A stretch of 25,041 bases of DNA from DALYLB01 sp046154695 (GTDB lineage Bacteria > Acidobacteriota > Blastocatellia > RBC074), in the NCBI GenBank assembly GCA_046154695.1, contig JBJXFI010000219.1, forward strand, positions 1-25,041. The letters run 5' to 3'. Shown piece after piece: positions 8,312-20,812 of this stretch. Numbering within the stretch: position 1 is the stretch's first letter; each line of letters begins with the position of its first letter. Made by a program: the position numbers and the translations under genes. Below the pieces are notes generated by a model. The model was given only the letters and a program-made list of their open reading frames with translations. It ran no database searches and was not told the origin of the DNA.

Positions 8312-8565
8312 AGAGGGTGTTTTGAAATTGGGATTTGCATAGCCTGCGAAGCAGGCGACAGCGTATAGCCTGGGGCGTAAGTCCCAGGACCCCATCGAAA
8401 ACGCTCACAAGCCCGTGAAACGGGCGACAGACCGCCCGCTGTCGCCCGTTTCACGGGCTTGAAAACCGTTTTTACCGACCCTGGGGTTCCGGCTTCGCCT
8501 TCACCCCAGGCTATATGCTGCCACCCGCTTCGCGGGTTGAGGCAAAAGAATTTCAAAACACCTCT
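8312..8565. mobile_element. 254-bp nested inverted-repeat element (MITE/REP-like), non-coding
   Basis: The element is bounded by near-perfect terminal inverted repeats, AGAGGGTGTTTTGAAATT (8312-8329) and AATTTCAAAACACCTCT (8549-8565), differing by one extra G. Inside lies a second arm pair, CAGCGTATAGCCTGGGG (8359-8375) with its complement at 8504-8520 (one mismatch). At the centre is a perfect 23-pair hairpin (8408-8430 with 8439-8461) around an eight-base loop. Short palindromes such as GCCTGC/GCAGGC (8342-8356) and CCGC/GCGG decorate the arms. The whole unit could fold into one long cruciform or RNA rod. A 106-residue open frame spanning it is an artefact of the repeat. No target duplication is obvious. 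Confidence 0.75.
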
Positions 8566-8624
8566 ATACTTAATGCCATTGCCCTCCAGATGGAACTCTG
8601 AACATTTCCCAAGGAGGATGAGAT

Positions 8625-9017
8625 ATGCGCTGGAGAGAGAGCAGAGGCGCGGTGAGAGGGAGTCTGATTCTGGCGAGCCTGTGGTTGACGATGGGGGTGG
8701 GGACGGGAGAGGCGCAGCAGGATCCGAACTACCGGTTTATGACGATCGAGCGGCGGCTCGATCAATTGCAGATGCGAATGGAGCTTTTCGAGCGGGCGGT
8801 GCAGAATCAGGCGATGACGCAGCCGTCGGATACCTCGACGGCGATGATGCTGGAGCTGCAGCGGCAGAATCTATCCCTGGCCGAGCAGCTGCTGCAGTTG
8901 CAGAAGCGCACGCTGGAGATGCAAAAGGCGATCGATCAGTTGCGGGAGAGCGCCGCGCCCGAGCGAAAAGAGAAGCCGCGGGAGGAAGGGAAGCCGAAGC
9001 CGCCCGGAAAGCCGTAG
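8625..9017 (+). CDS. Small exported coiled-coil protein of unknown function
   Basis: A 130-residue product that I cannot assign to a named family. AAGGAGG lies seven bases before the ATG. Residues 1-30 look like a signal peptide (basic start, hydrophobic LILASLWLTMGV, then GEA-QQ). Residues 38-108 show heptad-like spacing of Leu/Met in a Gln/Glu-rich helix (RRLDQLQMRMELFERAVQN, LELQRQNLSLAEQLLQLQKR), a likely periplasmic coiled coil. The C-terminus is a Lys/Pro-rich tail (EKPREEGKPKPPGK) that may bind cell wall or acidic polymer. It lies next to the inverted-repeat element and convergent with the aminotransferase gene, 18 bases from its end, with no operon partner. Confidence 0.75.
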   Translation: MRWRESRGAVRGSLILASLWLTMGVGTGEAQQDPNYRFMTIERRLDQLQMRMELFERAVQNQAMTQPSDTSTAMMLELQRQNLSLAEQLLQLQKRTLEMQKAIDQLRESAAPERKEKPREEGKPKPPGKP

Positions 9018-9035
9018 CGAGACCGGCCGGGGGGG

Positions 9036-10202
9036 TCATTGCAACCGGCGCAGGATGCGTTCGACGGCTTCCTGAAAGAGAGCGGATTCCGGCAGCAGGC
9101 TGAGCACCAGATGGGCTTCGCGGGGGAAGTCGAAAAAGTAGCCGGGGTGCGTCAGGACATTCTCCTCTTCGAGCAGCATCAGGACGCACTCCTCTTCCGG
9201 CAGCAGCCGGGGAATTTCGATCGTCGCGCACCAGCCGCCCTCGACATCCAGCAACCGGCACGGGGATTGGCGGACGAGCGCCGCGAGCCGGCGCAGGTTC
9301 TCCCGCGCGCGGTCGAGAATCCGGGATTGCACCTCCGCCCGCAAGGGGAGCCACTGCAACGCGGCATGCTGGACCGGCGCGCCCACGGAGAGAAACGTGT
9401 CCGCCACGAAATCGAGCCGTTCGAGCGCCTCTTCGCGCATGCCCGCCGGACCGTTCGTCGCGATCCAGCCGAGCTTCATTTGGGGCAGCGCCAGAACCTT
9501 CGAAAACCCGCTCATGACAAAGGTGAGCGCCGCTTCGTTTTCCACGAGCGAGGCGGCGCGCGCCGCATCCTCCGCGAAGCCATAATCCCCGAAGACCTCA
9601 TCCACGATCAGCGCCAGGCCATGCTCCCGGCAGAGGTCGTTCAATCGGCCGGCCTCGTCTTTCCCGAGGAAGGAGCCGGTCGGATTGTTCGGGCTGACCA
9701 CGATGACCGCGCGCGTTCGGGGCGTGAGCGCCGACCGGATCGAATCGAAATCGATGCGCCAGCCGCGTCCATGAATGTAGTCGAGATCATAGGTGCGCGG
9801 GGCGATTCCCTCCATTGCCGCGAGAAAATCGAAGAGCGGATAGCTGGGCCGCGGAACGAGCATGGAATCGCCGTGATCGGCGAGCAGCTTGAAGAGGAAC
9901 GAATAGGCCTCGCTCGTGCTGGCGGTCAGGTGAAGCCGCTCGGGATCGACGGCGAATCCGCGTTCGCGATAATACCCGCACACGGCCCGCCGCGCCGCCG
10001 CGAGCCCGCGCGGCGCCGGATCGTAGCGAAGCGCCTCCGCGGCGGTGAGCGCGTCGAGAAGCCCCTCGGGCCATGCGAACCCCGCCCGCGTCGGATTCGA
10101 TTCGGTCAGATCCAGGATCCGCGCGCCCTCCGATCGCTTTCGCTCGATCAGGCGCGAGAGCCGGTTCGTTTCAAGGCCCCATTGGAAGCGAGAAGAGAAC
10201 AT
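9036..10202 (-). CDS. PLP-dependent class I/II aminotransferase
   Basis: A 388-residue fold-type I aminotransferase. Signatures seen: 'LTESNPTRAGF' near the N-terminus (residues 32-42), 'SPNNPTG' (170-176), 'IVDEVFGDYGF' (199-209, the Asp that pairs with the PLP ring nitrogen) and 'SGFSKVLALPQMKLGWI' (231-247), where K235 should form the Schiff base. Length and order fit aspartate/alanine-type transaminases. The substrate cannot be read from the sequence: the opening SNPTRAGF resembles acidobacterial and actinobacterial 'pyridoxal phosphate-dependent aminotransferase' proteins of unassigned specificity. No clear Shine-Dalgarno precedes the ATG. The gene is single, divergent from the DUF1800 gene, with 138 bases between them. 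It is probably cytoplasmic, since no signal peptide is seen. Confidence 0.9.
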   Translation of the reverse strand: MFSSRFQWGLETNRLSRLIERKRSEGARILDLTESNPTRAGFAWPEGLLDALTAAEALRYDPAPRGLAAARRAVCGYYRERGFAVDPERLHLTASTSEAYSFLFKLLADHGDSMLVPRPSYPLFDFLAAMEGIAPRTYDLDYIHGRGWRIDFDSIRSALTPRTRAVIVVSPNNPTGSFLGKDEAGRLNDLCREHGLALIVDEVFGDYGFAEDAARAASLVENEAALTFVMSGFSKVLALPQMKLGWIATNGPAGMREEALERLDFVADTFLSVGAPVQHAALQWLPLRAEVQSRILDRARENLRRLAALVRQSPCRLLDVEGGWCATIEIPRLLPEEECVLMLLEEENVLTHPGYFFDFPREAHLVLSLLPESALFQEAVERILRRLQ

Positions 10203-10340
10203 CGACGCGCACTCTACCGCAATCCCCCGAGGCTGCCAACGCCCGATTCGGTTTCGGAAAATTCGCTGGCAGCCGGAATGGCCCTGCTGCTATGATTCGT
10301 CCGCCTCCGAGTAGCGGATCATTTCAAAAAGGATTGCAAG

Positions 10341-12497
10341 ATGGAACAACGGTTTCGGCTCTGTGTTGTCGTTGCGCTCGCGCTGCTGCTGGCCCATTCG
10401 TTTGCGCTGCCGTTCGCGGCGCAGCAGAAGATCCCGTTTGACGAATCGCGCATCGTCGATGATTTGACGCGCGCGCTGGATCTGCAGCCGGAGCAGGTCG
10501 CGAGATTGAACGACCTGCTCGACGCCCGCCGTCCGCGGATCGAAGCCATCCTGCGGGAGATGAGCCAGCTCGTTCCCGAGAGCCCGGAGTTCAATCAATT
10601 GCGCGGGCAGATGGAGCGGGAGCGGCGGGCAATGGTCGAAGAGCTGCTTCCCGCGCTCGGCCCTGAGCAGCAGGCGAGGCTGCGCGGCCTGATGGGAAGC
10701 CCGCCGGCGATGGCGGCCCCCACGCGGCCGGCGCCCATGCCCGCCTCGCCGGTGCAGCCGCTCAAACCGAACCTTCCGGGGGGGTATTGGGGCGCGGAAG
10801 AGAAGCTGATCCCGATCCCGCGCGAAAACCTCGGGCGCGGCCGCCGCCCGAACGATTCCTCGCTCAGCGAAGAGCAGCGCATCCTGCACCTGCTCAATCG
10901 CGCCGGCTTCGGCCCGCGTCCGGGCGATGTCGAACGCGTGCGGCGCATGGGCTTCGATCGCTACCTGGAACAGCAGCTTCACCCGGAAGATCTGCCGGAT
11001 GAGTTTCTCGCCCGCCCCCTGAATTCGCTCAACACCCTGCAGATGACGACCGTGGAGATCGTACAGAACTTCGCGCCGCCGCCTCCTCCGCGGCCGGCGC
11101 CCACCCCAACGCCCGCGCCGATCCCAACGCCTGCGCCAGGCTTGGAGCCCGGGAGCCCGCGAATGGAGGGGGCCGCGCCCGGCCAGATGGCCGTTTCGCC
11201 GCCCGTGCCGCAAATGACGCAGCCGCCCCGCCCGCCGCAGCGCGACGGGGGCCAGCCGCTGCGCGAGCTTCAGCAGGCCAAACTTCTGCGCGCCGTCTTC
11301 AGCGAGCGGCAGTTGCAGGAGGTGATGGTCGATTTCTGGTACAACCATTTCAATGTCTGGGCCAACAAGGACTCCGTGCGATGGATGGTGACCTCTCACG
11401 AACGCGACGTGATCCGCCCCCACGCGCTCGGGCGGTTCAAGGAACTGCTGGTCGCGACAGCCCAAAGCCCGGCCATGCTCTATTACCTGGACAACTTTCT
11501 CAGTCAGGTGGAACCGCCCGTCCGGCCCGCTCCAAAGGACGCCGAGGGAGCCCCCGTCCCGCAGCGCCGCCCGGGGCTCAACGAGAACTATGCCCGTGAG
11601 CTGATGGAGCTTCATACGCTCGGCGTCAACGGCGGATACACCCAGCAGGATGTCATCGAGGTCGCGCGCTGCTTCACCGGCTGGACGATCAACCAACAGC
11701 CGGCCGCCATGTTCGTCTTCCGCCCGCGGATTCACGACAAGGGCGAAAAGATCGTTCTCGGAAAGCGCATCGCGGCCGGCGGCGGCATCGAGGACGGGCT
11801 GCGCGTGCTCGAGATTCTGGCGAAGCACCCCTCGACGGCCCGGTTCCTCGCCCGCAAACTCGCGCAGCGATTCGTCGCCGACGATCCGCCGCCATCGCTG
11901 GTCGATCGCGCGGCCGAGACCTTCCGCGGGACCGACGGCGACATTCGCGAGGTCGTTCGGACGATCCTGACCAGCCCGGAATTCTCCTCGCCGGGAAGTT
12001 ATCGCACGAAGGTCAAATCGCCCTTCGAACTGGCCGCCTCCGCCCTGCGCGCAACCGGCGCATCGGCCGACGGCTCCGCCCCGCTGATTCAGGCCGTCGC
12101 CCGGATGGGCGCGCCGCTCTATCTCTGCCAGCCGCCCACCGGCTACAGCGAAAACTCTTCGGAATGGATGAGCAGCGCGCTGCTGCTTGAGCGAATGAAC
12201 TTCGCTCTCGCCCTCGCGGGGAATCGGATCAACGGCTCCCGCGTCGATCCCTCCCGCTTTGTCGATCCCGACGCGCTCGACGATCCGCGCCGCCTCGTCG
12301 ATCAACTGGCCGCGGTTCTCATTCACAGCGATCTCTCTCCCGATACCCGGGAGAACCTGTTGCGCGTTCTCAAGGAGACTCGAACCCGGGACGCCTCTTC
12401 GAAATCCGACCCGAAGAATGCCCGGAAAAATCTCGAACAGACTCTCATCGGAATCGCCGCGCTCACGCTCGGTTCGCGCGAATTTCAGATGCGGTAG
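10341..12497 (+). CDS. Exported DUF1800-family protein with an N-terminal helical (Spy/CpxP-like) region
   Basis: The 718-residue product starts at an ATG behind AAAAGGA. Residues 1-28 form a signal peptide (LCVVVALALLLAHSFALPFA-AQQ). Residues 36-118 are helical and charged, with 'LDLQPEQVARLNDLL' and 'LGPEQQARLRGLM', resembling the LTxxQ repeats of Spy/CpxP-type periplasmic proteins. DUF1800 follows: 'ILHLLNRAGFGPRPGDVERV' (181-200), 'VDFWYNHFNVWANKD' (330-344), 'RDVIRPHALGRFKELL' (355-370), 'NENYARELMELHTLGV' (414-429) and 'DVIEVARCFTGWTI' (437-450). A Pro-rich insert (245-300) splits the domain. The family usually sits next to a DUF1501 gene and has no established biochemical role; no DUF1501 gene is present here. 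The phosphodiesterase gene follows after 51 bases and may be cotranscribed. Confidence 0.88.
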   Translation: MEQRFRLCVVVALALLLAHSFALPFAAQQKIPFDESRIVDDLTRALDLQPEQVARLNDLLDARRPRIEAILREMSQLVPESPEFNQLRGQMERERRAMVEELLPALGPEQQARLRGLMGSPPAMAAPTRPAPMPASPVQPLKPNLPGGYWGAEEKLIPIPRENLGRGRRPNDSSLSEEQRILHLLNRAGFGPRPGDVERVRRMGFDRYLEQQLHPEDLPDEFLARPLNSLNTLQMTTVEIVQNFAPPPPPRPAPTPTPAPIPTPAPGLEPGSPRMEGAAPGQMAVSPPVPQMTQPPRPPQRDGGQPLRELQQAKLLRAVFSERQLQEVMVDFWYNHFNVWANKDSVRWMVTSHERDVIRPHALGRFKELLVATAQSPAMLYYLDNFLSQVEPPVRPAPKDAEGAPVPQRRPGLNENYARELMELHTLGVNGGYTQQDVIEVARCFTGWTINQQPAAMFVFRPRIHDKGEKIVLGKRIAAGGGIEDGLRVLEILAKHPSTARFLARKLAQRFVADDPPPSLVDRAAETFRGTDGDIREVVRTILTSPEFSSPGSYRTKVKSPFELAASALRATGASADGSAPLIQAVARMGAPLYLCQPPTGYSENSSEWMSSALLLERMNFALALAGNRINGSRVDPSRFVDPDALDDPRRLVDQLAAVLIHSDLSPDTRENLLRVLKETRTRDASSKSDPKNARKNLEQTLIGIAALTLGSREFQMR

Positions 12498-12548
12498 GTG
12501 GTCGCTTGCCGGTTGTTGAGGCTGAGAATACGAACTAAAACCGTTACA

Positions 12549-13325
12549 ATGAAGGAGAAAGAAAACGACAACCGGCAACCGGCAACCGGCAACCGCCCCA
12601 TCGTCATCGCCCATCGAGGGGCGTCGGGGACCGAACCGGAGAACACGCTGCGCGCGTTCGATCTGGCGATTCGGCAGGGGGCGGAGATGATCGAGATGGA
12701 TCTGCACGTGACGGCCGATCGGCGGGTCGTCGTGATTCATGACGAGACGCTCGATTCCACGACCGACCGGCAGGGGCGCATCGACCGGCTCTCGCTCGCG
12801 GAGGTCCGCCTGGCGGATGCCGGCAAGGGCGAACGTGTCCCCACGCTCGAAGAGACCCTCGATCTCACCGCGGGCAAGGTCCGCCTCTACCTGGAGATCA
12901 AGGATTCCCGCGCCGCCGCCGAAACCATGCGGATCGTCCGCGACCGCCGCCTGCGGGACGAGGTGATGATCGCGTCCTTCGACCTCGACCTGATGGAACG
13001 CCTCGGCAGGGAGGTCTCCGATTTTGAACTCGGCCTCATTCTCGGCAATGCGACCCTCCACCCCCGCGTGCGCTGGCGGGAAACCTTTCCCTGGATTGCC
13101 CTGCGCAAGATCAACTATCACGTCCTCTGCATGCAGGTCGAACTCTGTTACCCCCTCCTCGCCCGCCGCGCCAAAGCCCACGGCAAACGACTCTATGTCT
13201 GGACCGCCGATTCTCCCGCCCAATTCGAACGCATGCAGGCCCGCAGGGTCGACGGCATCGTCACCAACCACCCCGATCGGTTGCACGCCTGGATCGAAAA
13301 CCAGCCTCCCTCCCATGTCATTTAG
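12549..13325 (+). CDS. Glycerophosphodiester phosphodiesterase
   Basis: A 258-residue GDPD-family enzyme that hydrolyses glycerophosphodiesters from phospholipid turnover to glycerol 3-phosphate and an alcohol. The catalytic block is 'IAHRGASGTEPENTLRAF' (H22, R23, E31), then 'MIEMDLHVTADRRVVVIHDETLD' in overlapping parts, giving the metal ligands E49 and D51 and catalytic H64. Later motifs 'YLEIKDSR', 'VMIASFDLDLMERL', 'YVWTAD' and 'GIVTNHPDR' match the TIM barrel. No signal peptide is seen, so it is probably cytoplasmic, of the UgpQ type. The chosen ATG has no Shine-Dalgarno upstream; an in-frame GTG immediately after the DUF1800 stop (12498) would add 17 residues and make the two genes abut. 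The first codons carry a 7-base tandem repeat. Confidence 0.9.
   Translation: MKEKENDNRQPATGNRPIVIAHRGASGTEPENTLRAFDLAIRQGAEMIEMDLHVTADRRVVVIHDETLDSTTDRQGRIDRLSLAEVRLADAGKGERVPTLEETLDLTAGKVRLYLEIKDSRAAAETMRIVRDRRLRDEVMIASFDLDLMERLGREVSDFELGLILGNATLHPRVRWRETFPWIALRKINYHVLCMQVELCYPLLARRAKAHGKRLYVWTADSPAQFERMQARRVDGIVTNHPDRLHAWIENQPPSHVI
12569..12595. repeat. Heptanucleotide tandem repeat at the start of the phosphodiesterase gene
   Basis: CAACCGG is repeated three times perfectly and then once minus one base. Seven is not a multiple of three, so loss or gain of a unit would shift the reading frame of the gene just after its start. The reverse-strand motif CCGGTTGTTG also occurs upstream at 12510-12519. 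Confidence 0.75.
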
Positions 13326-13821
13326 AATCGGAATGCATAATTTTCTCGATCGCGCAGTGTCGAAATAACTCACTTTCAATCGATTAGAAAGGAAAGATCT
13401 CATTTTGACCCGAATTTAGCTCTTTTTATGCCCTGATCCATTGCAAAAATGGGACATGCTCTCGTACACTTCTAGATTATTAGCCCCGGCACCAGGTTGT
13501 GGGCTGCCCGCCTTGTAGCAGGATGACCCATCTCGCGAGGGACTCACCGGTAAGGTGAAGAAAATGAAGAACTTTGCGGCACCCTGAGAAGCGATGGAGA
13601 GCGGGCTGGAAAAAATAAGTGTCGGAATGTCCATTTTGGCCCAGTTTATGCTTTCAGAGTGTTGAATACCGATCTGGAACAGAAGGCAATCATTTAAACA
13701 TCGATACAGAAACCGTTTTAGAAGTAATTCCGAGCCAGTCAAATCGACACGCGATACTGGCAAGTGAGTTTGGGAAGAGCGTGTGCGTTGAGGAAGCGCA
13801 CCGGAGAACCTGAGGAAAGTT
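13326..13821. other. Lower-GC spacer before the radical SAM gene, possible relic
   Basis: No gene is recognised. Two short blocks resemble each other: CATTTTGACCCGAATTTAG... at 13400-13432 and CCATTTTGGCCCAGTTTATGC at 13630-13650. A minus-strand open frame across 13416-13886 (156 residues) ignores this and overlaps the start of the radical SAM gene; its composition looks random. The blocks could be remnants of an insertion sequence or of a decayed gene. The promoter of the radical SAM gene should lie here but no convincing pair of hexamers stands out. Confidence 0.35.
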
Positions 13822-15861
<2,040 letters not shown>

Positions 15862-15874
15862 CCTTCGGACTCTG

Positions 15875-15931
15875 GCGGAAAAAATCAAAGGGCATATATC
15901 GGAGGATATATGCCCCTTTGATTTTTTCCGC
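15875..15931 (+). terminator. Long hairpin terminator after the radical SAM gene
   Basis: Arms 15875-15900 and 15905-15931 are complementary over 26 pairs with one bulged base and a GGAG tetraloop. The descending arm ends with TTTTTT and the ascending arm begins with AAAAAA, so the hairpin can terminate in both directions. It lies 14 bases past the radical SAM stop and 86 before the epimerase start, separating two transcription units. Confidence 0.85.
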
Positions 15932-16016
15932 GCAGGGATTGGCATCCGGCCGGCTTTGCAGTAGCATCGCGCCTCGCATTCGACAATCAAACAACGAATA
16001 CAATGCGGAGGGTATT

Positions 16017-17153
<1,137 letters not shown>

Positions 17154-17174
17154 ACGGTTTTGTTTGGAGGAGCC

Positions 17175-18149
17175 ATGAACAAAGTACGAGTATTGGGCTG
17201 CGCGCTGATCGCGTTGGCTGCCATGGGGGGAGTGTCGTGCGGCAAGGGGGGCGGGAGCGGCGGGGCGGGGACGCTGCGGCTGGCCTTCGTGACCAACAAC
17301 GCGTCCGATTTCTGGACGATTGCGCGCAAGGGGACGGAGAAAGCGGACGCCGAGCTGGCGAACGTCGAGGTCGAGTTCAAGATCAATCCGGACGGGACGG
17401 CGGCCGAGCAGCAGCGGGTGGTGGATGACCTGCTGGCCAAGGGGATCAGCGGAATGGCCATCAGCCCCGTCGATCCGAAGAACCAGACGCAGATGATCAA
17501 CCGCGCGGCATCGCAGGCGCTGGTCCTCACCCAGGACAGCGACGCGGTCGACAGTAACCGCGCGTGCTACATCGGAACGGATAACGAGGCCGCCGGGCGC
17601 CAGGCCGGCGAGCTCGTCAAGCAGGCGCTGCCGCGGGGCGGAACCATCATGGTCTTCGTGGGAATGCTCGATGCCCAGAACGCGCAGGAGCGGTATCGCG
17701 GTCTGCAGAAGGCCCTCGAGGGATCGAGCGTCAGGATCATCGACGTTCGCACCGACAACACGGACCGGGTTCGCGCCAAGTCGAATGCCGCCGACACGCT
17801 CGTCAAGTATCCGGACATCGCGGGGATGGTGGGTCTCTGGTCCTATAACGGCCCGTCGATCCTGAGCGCGATTCGGGACGCCGGAAAGATCGGCAAGGTC
17901 AGGATCATCGCCTTCGATGAAGAGGACGACACGCTGGCCGGCGTGAAGGAGGGCGCGATCGATGCCACGGTCGTTCAGCAGCCGTTCGAATTCGGCTACC
18001 AGTCGATTCATCTGATGGCGAAAGTTCTGGGGGGCGACAAATCGGGCATCCCGGCCGGCAAGCAGATCTTTGTGCCCACGCTCGCGATCAACAAGGGGAA
18101 CGTCGAGGAGTTCACGGCGAAGATCAACATGCTGCGCGGACGCAAGTGA
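17175..18149 (+). CDS. Sugar ABC transporter substrate-binding lipoprotein (RbsB-like)
   Basis: A 324-residue periplasmic binding protein of the ribose/galactose type (Peripla_BP_4). The ATG has GGAGGAG a few bases upstream. The signal peptide ends in a lipobox, 'GVSC' followed by GKGGG, so the mature protein is a lipid-anchored binder. The N-terminal lobe starts 'LRLAFVTNNASDFWTIARKGTEKA'-like sequence, here LAFVTNNASDFW then GISGMAISPVDP. The hinge and the ligand pocket should lie near 'YIGTDNEAAGRQAGE' and 'IIAFDEEDDTLAGV'. 'GAIDATVVQQPFEFGY' matches the typical C-terminal region. The ATPase gene follows 26 bases after the stop. The ligand is probably a monosaccharide; the epimerase upstream favours an aldohexose, without proof. 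Confidence 0.92.
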   Translation: MNKVRVLGCALIALAAMGGVSCGKGGGSGGAGTLRLAFVTNNASDFWTIARKGTEKADAELANVEVEFKINPDGTAAEQQRVVDDLLAKGISGMAISPVDPKNQTQMINRAASQALVLTQDSDAVDSNRACYIGTDNEAAGRQAGELVKQALPRGGTIMVFVGMLDAQNAQERYRGLQKALEGSSVRIIDVRTDNTDRVRAKSNAADTLVKYPDIAGMVGLWSYNGPSILSAIRDAGKIGKVRIIAFDEEDDTLAGVKEGAIDATVVQQPFEFGYQSIHLMAKVLGGDKSGIPAGKQIFVPTLAINKGNVEEFTAKINMLRGRK

Positions 18150-18175
18150 CGCGCCGGCTGCCGGGGACCTGACGG

Positions 18176-19788
<1,613 letters not shown>

Positions 19789-19864
19789 AAAATCCCTTCT
19801 TTCCGCCGGTCTTTTATTCGAAAAGAGCCGGAACCCTTTACTTCGATTAAAAACCGAAAAATTG

Positions 19865-20812
19865 ATGAAAAAAGAACTCGGCATCCTGGTCCTGCTGCTC
19901 CTGTTGTGCGCCGTCGTTTCGGTGATCAACCCGCGGTTCCTTTCGGCGGAGAATCTGCAGAATACGGGGCGGCTGATCGGCGCGTTCGGCATCTTCAGCC
20001 TGGGTCTGGGGCTGGTGATCATCACGAGCGGCATCGAATTGTCGGTCGGCTCGCAGATGGCGCTGCTGGGCGTGGTGCTCTCGATGATGCTCACGGAATG
20101 GGGCTGGCCGGGGCCGGTCGCCGTCCTGGCCTGCATCGGCCTGACGGTCTCGCTTTCGGCCGTCCACGGGCTGCTCGTCACGCGGATGAAGATTCAACCC
20201 TTCATCGTCACGCTTTGCGGCCTGCTCTTCTATCGCGGCCTCGCGCGCTTCGTGACCGATGACGAGACGAAGGGCTTCGGCGGCGGCGGGTTCGAGCGCC
20301 TGCGGTATCTGGCCGGCGGGACTCCGTTCGGGATTCCGATGCCGTTCGTCCTGCTGATCGTCATCAGCCTGGTGATGTGGGTCTTCCTGCATCGATCCGT
20401 CTACGGCCGGCATCTCTTCGCCACGGGGCGCAACGAAGAGGCCGCCCGCTATTCGGGGATCAACACGAAGGCCGTCATCACGATGGCGTATCTGATCGCG
20501 GGCGTGCTGACCGCGATCTCGGGAATCATCATCGCCTTCTACACCAATTCGATCTCTCCGGCCTCGCACGGAAACTTCTACGAACTCTATGGCATCGCTG
20601 CCGCCGTGCTCGGCGGATGCAGTCTTCGCGGCGGAGAGGGCTCGGTCGTGGGGATTCTCATCGGCACGGCGCTGCTTCAGGTGCTGCAGAATCTGGTCAA
20701 CCTGCTGCGCATTCCGTCATCGCTCAACTTCGCCGTCATGGGCGCGGTCATCATGCTCGGCGTGCTGGCCGATCAGTTCTTCACCGAGCGCCGCCAGCGT
20801 CAGCGGGCGTGA
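19865..20812 (+). CDS. Sugar ABC transporter permease (RbsC-like)
   Basis: A 315-residue integral membrane protein with about nine or ten hydrophobic segments, beginning MKKELGILVLLLLLCAVVSV, close to the usual length of RbsC (about 320). The diagnostic BPD_transp_2 region is 'IITSGIELSVGSQMAL', and 'YALYG/YELYGIAAAVLGG' followed by 'GGEGSVVGILIGTALLQVLQN' is typical of ribose/xylose-type permeases. A GTG at 19763 is in frame but falls in the repeat; the ATG at 19865 fits the alignment with RbsC better, though no clear Shine-Dalgarno precedes it. The distance to the ATPase gene is 147 bases, occupied by the palindrome. It probably forms the homodimeric pore. The stop overlaps the convergent oxidoreductase gene by 13 bases. 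Confidence 0.92.
   Translation: MKKELGILVLLLLLCAVVSVINPRFLSAENLQNTGRLIGAFGIFSLGLGLVIITSGIELSVGSQMALLGVVLSMMLTEWGWPGPVAVLACIGLTVSLSAVHGLLVTRMKIQPFIVTLCGLLFYRGLARFVTDDETKGFGGGGFERLRYLAGGTPFGIPMPFVLLIVISLVMWVFLHRSVYGRHLFATGRNEEAARYSGINTKAVITMAYLIAGVLTAISGIIIAFYTNSISPASHGNFYELYGIAAAVLGGCSLRGGEGSVVGILIGTALLQVLQNLVNLLRIPSSLNFAVMGAVIMLGVLADQFFTERRQRQRA

Noticed and set aside
8236..8556. A 106-residue protein on the minus strand
   Set aside because: It lies wholly inside the inverted-repeat element and its palindromes; the reading frame is a by-product of the repeat.
10290..13403. A 1037-residue open frame on the minus strand
   Set aside because: It is antisense to the DUF1800 and phosphodiesterase genes, which have clear family motifs. 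Its Arg/Gly/His-rich composition is that of a high-GC shadow frame.
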